Source: Antedon bifida (taxonomy: Eukaryota; Echinodermata; Crinoidea; Comatulida; Antedonidae). From it: DNA of 64,000 nt. Under the pieces are notes generated by a model. The model was not told the DNA's origin, ran no database searches, and worked only from the letters and a program-made list of their open reading frames with translations. The position numbers and the translations under genes were made by a program. Location of the stretch: positions 8,372,501 to 8,436,500 of the forward strand of contig OY727094.1 in assembly GCA_963402885.1 (NCBI GenBank), read 5' to 3'. Shown here in pieces: positions 61,727-64,000 of this stretch (the stretch's first letter is position 1; every line of letters begins with the position of its first letter).

Positions 61727-64000
61727 GAAAGTTTTGAATACAGCTATTAGGACTATACGATCGTATACAACAAGCTTAACAATTGTTAAGATTGCAAATA
61801 AGATTTTACTATTTATTGATAATTTTTAATGATATTGCAATTTATTTTAATTATATTTTTATATATTATTTTTATGCATTTATTTTTTTTATGCGTTTAT
61901 ACAAATTATATTCTAAATTGTGTTTGTACCCTATCAGTGCAATAGGAGACCTGCTATATTGTTATTAAGTTCGATTTTTAGGAATCCTGTCTCTGGTTTT
62001 GAATGTTGGTTTTTGTTTGTAATTTTAAGGAGTCAAAATAAATGAAATAATGAAAATGAAATAAGTGGTAAGTGTTTTACTAGAAGGATCCTATAAGCCA
62101 TTCTAGGAAAACCAGTTTATTTCAAGCCTATGACAAAGAAATAGTTTTGCTAACCTGGACTTCCAATGTACAATTGATAACATTAAAGCTTGATTGAGTG
62201 ACGACACATCGTGTACTACCAATAAAAACTGTGTTCTCTTCTGGAATATCACTAAAACCGTGACCATAAATAGTTACCTCAGTTCCTCCTTTAAAAAACA
62301 TATAAATATAAAGATTAAATATTTCATCAAATTTATTTACTTTGACATGTAGTTGTTTCTGCAAAGCTCTTAGTCAAGTCAAGCAAGCTGTTAGTCAAGT
62401 CAGCCGCCCACAACAATTCTCACCGTATTGAACCTTTGACTTTATTTTTAAGAGGGACTTTATACCTAGTCTTAATACCTAGCCTCTCCATAGCTTTGCT
62501 GTTTCGGAAACAAGTAATGTAAGTAAACAAAATGTCTGCTATTATATCAGAGAGAAATTAATGTTTATACCTGATTCGCTGCCTGATTCTGGCTCAATAC
62601 TGGTAATGTTGACAGTGTAGTTAAAAGATACATCAGCTGAAATATGGAATAAAATCATGAGTTATGATGTCTGATCATAAACAACAAAAAACTCAACTCA
62701 ACTTTTAGCCTATTTTATTCAAAGTCAAACAGTAAGTCGAAACACTGTCACGCCTCCTCATATGTAGGTGCATACTGTACACATAAAAGAATTACATTAA
62801 GTATGAATCGCCATATCAATACCTTTTCCAGAATTAAAAAAAGTTAACCAGTGAAATATACAAAATTCCAATACAACATAATATTTAAAATATATAATAA
62901 TGTAAATTAATACACACTACTGCTTTCAGCATATCCAAAAGGTACAACGTTGACTTCAACTTCATAAATTCCCGCCTTTCCGTTTTGGACATCGCATACT
63001 ATCTGAATTTCACTACAGGATTGTACTTCACATGCTATATCACCAATGGTAACAATGTTCTCAGAACTTTCTACGCTGAATCCGGTGCCTGTGATGGTGA
63101 TGGTCGTCTGTTCAGCTTCAGAACCTGATCAATAGAAAACATGGACAATTAACACATGAGACGTGTACAAAATGTTTCTTATGGAAGACACTGGCTGGTG
63201 CTATTTCAGAGGACAAAGTTTTAACTTAGTTTAAAAAGCGCTAAGTTAGTCTAGGAAATTCTTCTTCTGTGACATATACGTGTTTATCACATTGTCTACC
63301 CTCAACAACAGCCCACAACCAATGTTCGTACATGGTTTGCATCGAACTTGGTTCCCACTAGTGAACAACGCAAGGACTCACAACTAAAGTAAGTTTACCA
63401 ATCACAAGCGACAGTTCGAAAGATATATCGTGACATGATTGGTCAACTCACTTGCACTGCGCCTTGTGGGAACAAAGCTTTATCAATCTGGCAGAACAGG
63501 ACATACACCAAGACTAAAAGTCTAGCAGTCATAGAAAATCGAGTATGCTTATTTTACCTGAATGTCTGTCAATGTTTGATATTTCGGCAGTGTAATCTTC
63601 ATTATAATCAAATGTACAATTATCCGTGGCACAACTGGAGATCACCTCATTTATATAGACTTCAACCTGAAATGAAAATCAAAACTGACGGTTGAAAACC
63701 TGACAAGATTTTGTTTTCAAAAATTAAAGTTTCGTGACCATTGTCGAATGTGGTTTATTTTCAACAGTTTTATGCTTTCTTGTTTTATTTCTGACCAGTA
63801 CAGCTTGGTTTCCACTAGAGATACAACGCAAGAATGTAAACGCAAGCGACAGTTTGAATATTTCATCACTTGTGATTGGTCAAATCCCTTACGTTGCGTT
63901 ACGTCCATGCGTCTGTAGTGGGACCCAAGCATAAAACACTTTACTTTAATCTTGACTACTTACTTGAGGCGACGAATGTGGGGTTCGTAGGTAGTCACCT
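41838..64000 (-). CDS. PKHD1L1: Gene B: tandem paralogue of gene A, exons 20 (partial) to 57 with stop codon
   Basis: Same family and strand as gene A. The 5' half lies beyond the right edge. 38 exons join in one frame from 64000 to a TAG at 41838-41840. Order: exon 20 remainder, IPT domains, cupredoxin-like segment, IPT domains, G8, PbH1, second G8 (38-41), second PbH1 block (42-43), conserved region with the motif KVNPSDCVDM (46), an RRRR-S site (47), membrane-proximal region (48-52), transmembrane helix (53), cytoplasmic tail (54-56) and a MYND zinc finger (57). Exons 21-38 have exactly the lengths of those in gene A. The cytoplasmic tail is far longer than in human PKHD1L1, which ends shortly after the membrane. 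Poly(A) position is not determined. Confidence 0.93.
42274..42543 (-). CDS. PKHD1L1: Gene B exon 56: cytoplasmic domain, possibly beta-grasp
   Basis: Phase 1 to 1, 90 codons. The pattern SFKKIGLLSVNLVGTLSTLR, ADLQENL, LPFAFLNESLVDIDG, DSVLIRYIEGK suggests strand-strand-helix-strand-strand, as in ubiquitin-like or doublecortin-like folds. This is a fold guess from pattern only. Confidence 0.85.
42790..42929 (-). CDS. PKHD1L1: Gene B exon 55: cytoplasmic tail, part 2
   Basis: Phase 2 to 1. RASSSRSKSPGFNTPSRTPE: serine/threonine-proline motifs (SP, TP, TP) in a basic, probably disordered stretch, candidate phosphorylation sites. Confidence 0.85.
42930..43657. other. Intron between exons 54 and 55 with a GC-richer ORF-like island
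   Basis: 42974-43183 is richer in GC than its surroundings and open on the plus strand (starts MATTKANSESSRRQKIKPSD). GACTCGTCTCGTCGG-type words occur twice. On the minus strand it cannot be an extra exon in phase with exon 54. Perhaps a transposon fragment. Confidence 0.4.
43658..43787 (-). CDS. PKHD1L1: Gene B exon 54: cytoplasmic tail, part 1
   Basis: Phase 1 to 2. Lysine-rich start (KHKVSKIEKMALTEK) then YANEYEEETSLSASSGS. No homologue in the human protein that I know. Confidence 0.85.
44474..44582 (-). CDS. PKHD1L1: Gene B exon 53: transmembrane helix
   Basis: Phase 0 to 1. After DNPSGLP comes about 22 hydrophobic residues (IWAIVLIVIISLLMIFIMGA) followed by RVCYSP. Single pass, type I by position after the signal peptide. 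About residues 4,374-4,396. Confidence 0.93.
44977..45143 (-). CDS. PKHD1L1: Gene B exon 52: SEA-like segment before the membrane
   Basis: Phase 1 to 0. GSIIIDFIMTGDTSNTLEAI and DAGRITLTFDGHVL: the 'G-S-I-I-I-D-F' strand resembles SEA-type membrane-proximal domains. Domain assignment is tentative; the exon is well supported by frame and splice sites. Confidence 0.85.
45210..45388 (-). pseudogene. Decayed duplicate of exon 52 in the preceding intron
   Basis: On the minus strand GGTTCCATCATCATTAATTA and GATGACTGGAGATACC copy the start of exon 52 (GSIIIDF..MTGDT), followed by ACAAACGAAGCTAT (NEAIY) and, after about 60 bp of foreign AT-rich sequence, GCAGGTGTCGATA-like sequence matching DAGRI. 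The acceptor AG is lost and the frame is interrupted. Confidence 0.72.
45453..45843 (-). CDS. PKHD1L1: Gene B exon 51: membrane-proximal domain
   Basis: Phase 0 to 1. GQLTTQVDLTSAQGVFYNLS and YVLQIEVVTIPISDYYLSAK. Similar in build to exon 50, perhaps a second copy of the same beta fold. Human PKHD1L1 is shorter here. Confidence 0.87.
46182..46556 (-). CDS. PKHD1L1: Gene B exon 50: membrane-proximal beta-rich domain
   Basis: 125 codons, phase 0 to 0. WKMQAVLQNQGVSDAELVSN, GTVDIIHGWANFTDLAINLP, YFLEFSI. The 'G-W-A-N-F-T-D-L' stretch parallels human CWANYTDL. Donor GTTGGT. Confidence 0.88.
46634..46844 (-). CDS. PKHD1L1: Gene B exon 49: stalk
   Basis: Phase 2 to 0. VEIIYQFPSTMSIRVQPADA and FGVQPCICILDTS. 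An internal GTATGT could act as an alternative donor and shorten the exon; the full form keeps the frame with exon 50. Confidence 0.78.
47024..47225 (-). CDS. PKHD1L1: Gene B exon 48: membrane-distal stalk
   Basis: Phase 1 to 2. LVNLQAEIVNAAQTGTLSES then a proline/threonine-rich stretch. No named domain. Confidence 0.85.
47401..48207 (-). CDS. PKHD1L1: Gene B exon 47: conserved region with second RRRR-S site
   Basis: 807 nt, phase 1 to 1. IIESLDPDTEVRRLSPIAI and GYVDLINGPQDHGWCHGYTC are almost the human sequence. Near the end, GGRRRRSTEIQVVIEIGE aligns with the human LRRKRSMGFIIEIEIGD, keeping a proprotein-convertase consensus about 480 residues before the membrane helix. Confidence 0.95.
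48433..48671 (-). CDS. PKHD1L1: Gene B exon 46: conserved KVNPSDCVDM region
   Basis: Phase 2 to 1. KVNPSDCVDM is identical in human PKHD1L1. Then IPDSAYEWDGDPRRGLGDYR and CPHKG. The acceptor AATAG is fixed by phase: the AG five bases later would give a stop. Donor GTTGGT is unusual. Confidence 0.92.
48824..48986 (-). CDS. PKHD1L1: Gene B exon 45
   Basis: Phase 1 to 2. VTFAHFDTAC, AIMTNPSNDDGIHPM, RVYIHRPNLG (human FITNPLNEDLQHPI, KIFIHRPD). Confidence 0.9.
49253..49427 (-). CDS. PKHD1L1: Gene B exon 44: after second PbH1
   Basis: Phase 0 to 1. RAPRGPDNGNAGFVWANFMS and GIHNYPAIAGSTRLQ, equivalent to human PRSPSGGRSGICWPTFAS. Confidence 0.88.
49756..50282 (-). CDS. PKHD1L1: Gene B exon 43: second PbH1 block, part 2
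   Basis: 527 nt, phase 1 to 0. Beta-helix turns such as AGIEIESSRDVILQDNTVAG and IWKNWDYGVFFQISSSVVMT; human IWTCWDYGIYFQTTESV. Confidence 0.94.
50407..50640 (-). CDS. PKHD1L1: Gene B exon 42: second PbH1 block, part 1
   Basis: Phase 1 to 1. AKISNVEFKHSGQEGWTDFY, DPRYSVAFLDIG, FHNGFSPAIGMFGTSGL: near-direct match to human ISNVEFYHSGQEGF and FHHGFSPAIGVFGTDGL. Confidence 0.95.
50698..50742. repeat. Short tandem duplication, two 20-21-bp units
   Basis: CAATAACCAAGAATGCGGCT occurs twice in a row in the intron between exons 41 and 42 of gene B. Confidence 0.9.
50879..51052 (-). CDS. PKHD1L1: Gene B exon 41: entry to second PbH1 block
   Basis: Phase 1 to 1. EAAEVGLLTRNIQIIGADYN then EESFGARVLIGKF, human AADVGILSRNIKIVGEDY and EDSFGARVLVGSF. 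Confidence 0.94.
51236..51481 (-). CDS. PKHD1L1: Gene B exon 40: after second G8
   Basis: Phase 1 to 1. FGRLEMHGVSPNITWTHLSS, VTWKVGDEIVVASTSYEAWE, like human FGELDLHGIP and IVITTTSYDLHQTET. Confidence 0.93.
51604..51852 (-). CDS. PKHD1L1: Gene B exon 39: second G8 domain
   Basis: 249 nt, phase 1 to 1. VADVPLPNMNRLYIYGTLEI, IHGGTLVIGWEKSPFQHQLQ, GPNMGAKVLG: complete G8 core (human VADIDIPSMERLIIWG, GPNQGAKVLG). Confidence 0.95.
52122..52370 (-). CDS. PKHD1L1: Gene B exon 38: linker and start of second G8
   Basis: 249 nt, phase 1 to 1. VYRCYYLDCIPPVPEPPPEG as in gene A; FVLPTDGDDVM for FVLPADGDDVM. Confidence 0.93.
52791..54437 (-). CDS. PKHD1L1: Gene B exon 37: parallel beta-helix (PbH1) region
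   Basis: 1,647 nt, phase 1 to 1. Same beta-helix repeats as gene A. 15 substitutions in 531 aligned residues, several clustered after the motif PAHCT. Confidence 0.96.
54584..54784 (-). CDS. PKHD1L1: Gene B exon 36: entry to PbH1 region
   Basis: 201 nt, phase 1 to 1. The intron after it starts GTAAATGTTTC and is uninterrupted: this is the empty site for the insertion found in gene A. Confidence 0.93.
55151..55318 (-). CDS. PKHD1L1: Gene B exon 35: after first G8
   Basis: 168 nt, phase 1 to 1. Carries IAIASTGHRHSQRENEMVRI as in gene A. Confidence 0.94.
55796..56005 (-). CDS. PKHD1L1: Gene B exon 34: first G8 domain, part 2
   Basis: 210 nt, phase 1 to 1. Two residue differences from gene A visible (HAENILI for HAKNILI; FQHNATI for FQHKATI). 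Confidence 0.95.
56101..56257 (-). CDS. PKHD1L1: Gene B exon 33: first G8 domain, part 1
   Basis: 157 nt, phase 0 to 1. YIDVWSSPWTWGGLEPPIAG; donor GTAATT. Confidence 0.94.
56427..56580 (-). CDS. PKHD1L1: Gene B exon 32: end of IPT domain 14
   Basis: 154 nt, phase 2 to 0. VVTIDGSECIISS; the end reads VVTDDDDNIATQ. Confidence 0.9.
56692..56866 (-). CDS. PKHD1L1: Gene B exon 31: start of IPT domain 14
   Basis: 175 nt, phase 1 to 2. SIDSVEPTRG of A reads IIDSVEPTRG here; then TGGGTDLTITGTGF. Confidence 0.92.
57100..57249 (-). CDS. PKHD1L1: Gene B exon 30: IPT domain 13
   Basis: 150 nt, phase 1 to 1. Its last base is A instead of G, so the codon split across the junction reads Thr rather than the Ala of gene A. 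Confidence 0.92.
57528..59207 (-). CDS. PKHD1L1: Gene B exon 29: end of cupredoxin-like segment and IPT domains 8-12
   Basis: 1,680 nt, phase 1 to 1, identical length to gene A. Five IPT units in the same order. Substitutions are spread through all five units and are denser than in exon 37. Confidence 0.95.
59476..59661 (-). CDS. PKHD1L1: Gene B exon 28: cupredoxin-like segment, first part
   Basis: 186 nt, phase 1 to 1. YDGKGFYAGSRSKS (A: YDGEGF). It also has MWQW in place of the human AWHW. Confidence 0.9.
59930..60165 (-). CDS. PKHD1L1: Gene B exon 27: IPT domain 7
   Basis: 236 nt, phase 2 to 1. Almost identical to gene A; VVHTVTN where A has VLHTVTN. Confidence 0.93.
60443..60629 (-). 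CDS. PKHD1L1: Gene B exon 26: end of IPT domain 6
   Basis: 187 nt, phase 1 to 2. Same IPT strands as gene A, with minor substitutions (for example a valine in CTVPGNEPG). Confidence 0.92.
61304..61454 (-). CDS. PKHD1L1: Gene B exon 25: RRRR-S site and start of IPT domain 6
   Basis: 151 nt, phase 0 to 1. NESRRRRSTNKVDVYVEI; the RRRRST site is kept in both paralogues, only the first residue differs. Confidence 0.9.
61665..61726. repeat. (ACT)n expansion, gene B only
   Basis: About 20 ACT units. The matching place in gene A (near 11440) has a single ACT. Confidence 0.97.
62155..62288 (-). CDS. PKHD1L1: Gene B exon 24: end of IPT domain 5
   Basis: 134 nt, phase 1 to 0. EVTIYGHGFSDIPEENTVFI; closer to the human TIRGFGFSTIPAENTVLL than gene A is. 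Confidence 0.92.
62571..62636 (-). CDS. PKHD1L1: Gene B exon 23: start of IPT domain 5
   Basis: 66 nt, phase 1 to 1, same peptide pattern as gene A (SIEPESGSESG). Confidence 0.9.
62918..63124 (-). CDS. PKHD1L1: Gene B exon 22: IPT domain 4
   Basis: 207 nt as in gene A, with the same unusual GTGTGT donor. Differences are confined to the CDVQNG strand area. Confidence 0.92.
63558..63666 (-). CDS. PKHD1L1: Gene B exon 21: lead into IPT domain 4
   Basis: Same 109 nt and phases (0 to 1) as gene A. The end reads ISNIDRHSG where A has ITNIDRHAG. Confidence 0.92.
63803..63933. mobile_element. Small MITE in gene B, paralogous to 13467-13603
   Basis: Same termini and internal GTGATTGGTCAAAT word as the gene A copy, at the same intron position. 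Confidence 0.6.
63964..64000 (-). CDS. PKHD1L1: Gene B exon 20 (cut by right edge)
   Basis: Last 37 nt of the exon, encoding DYLRTPHSSPQ, then donor GTAAGT. Equivalent to 13636-13672 of gene A. Confidence 0.85.

Larger units (their letters stand above)
41975..63963. other. Introns of gene B, remaining content
   Basis: Introns over 300 bp not described elsewhere (43788-44473, 44583-44976, 45844-46181, 49428-49755, and the counterparts of the gene A introns at 52371-52790, 54785-55150, 55319-55795, 57250-57527, 60630-61303, 61455-62154, 63125-63557) hold AT-rich sequence without recognisable genes. Confidence 0.5.

Overview
This is eukaryotic, animal nuclear DNA. It is AT-rich, with many phase-1 introns bounded by GT..AG and many decayed transposon traces. 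All convincing coding sequence is on the minus strand and belongs to two head-to-tail copies of one very large gene of the PKHD1L1 (fibrocystin-L) family. The palindromic octamer TAGGCCTA is frequent and the gene is much more similar to vertebrate PKHD1L1 than to any insect or nematode gene I know. I therefore suspect a deuterostome invertebrate, most likely an echinoderm; this is inference only.

Layout, following transcription (high to low coordinates). Gene B enters at the right edge in the middle of exon 20 and runs to its stop codon at 41838. A spacer of about 6.7 kb (35172-41837) holds a possible promoter for gene A, a 30-bp minisatellite, a 5'-truncated LINE and fold-back DNA. Gene A starts at 35171 and runs off the left edge inside exon 39. 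Gene A thus gives exons 1-39 and gene B exons 20-57. Numbering is mine and treats both as one template. Joined at the shared exons, the 57 exons keep one open frame of 4,628 codons plus stop, with every splice phase matching; human PKHD1L1 is about 4,240 residues.

Domain order in the composite: signal peptide; three IPT/TIG domains; PA14; a long region without a recognised domain; eleven more IPT domains interrupted by a cupredoxin-like segment; G8; parallel beta-helix (PbH1); second G8; second PbH1 block; a conserved region carrying an RRRR-S site; membrane-proximal region; one transmembrane helix; then a cytoplasmic tail of about 225 residues ending in a MYND zinc finger. The tail is the most unusual part, because human PKHD1L1 has almost no cytoplasmic tail.

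Positions 1-13672 (A) and 51764-64000 (B) are paralogous through exons and introns. All 18 complete shared exons have identical lengths, so both genes look intact. Their introns record later events: a 1,218-bp Helitron-like insertion in A with its empty site preserved in B, a LINE-tail-like insertion in A, and an ACT repeat expansion in B. Intron 2 of A holds two nested Helitron-like elements, and intron 1 of A holds a tandem duplication of about 1.4 kb.
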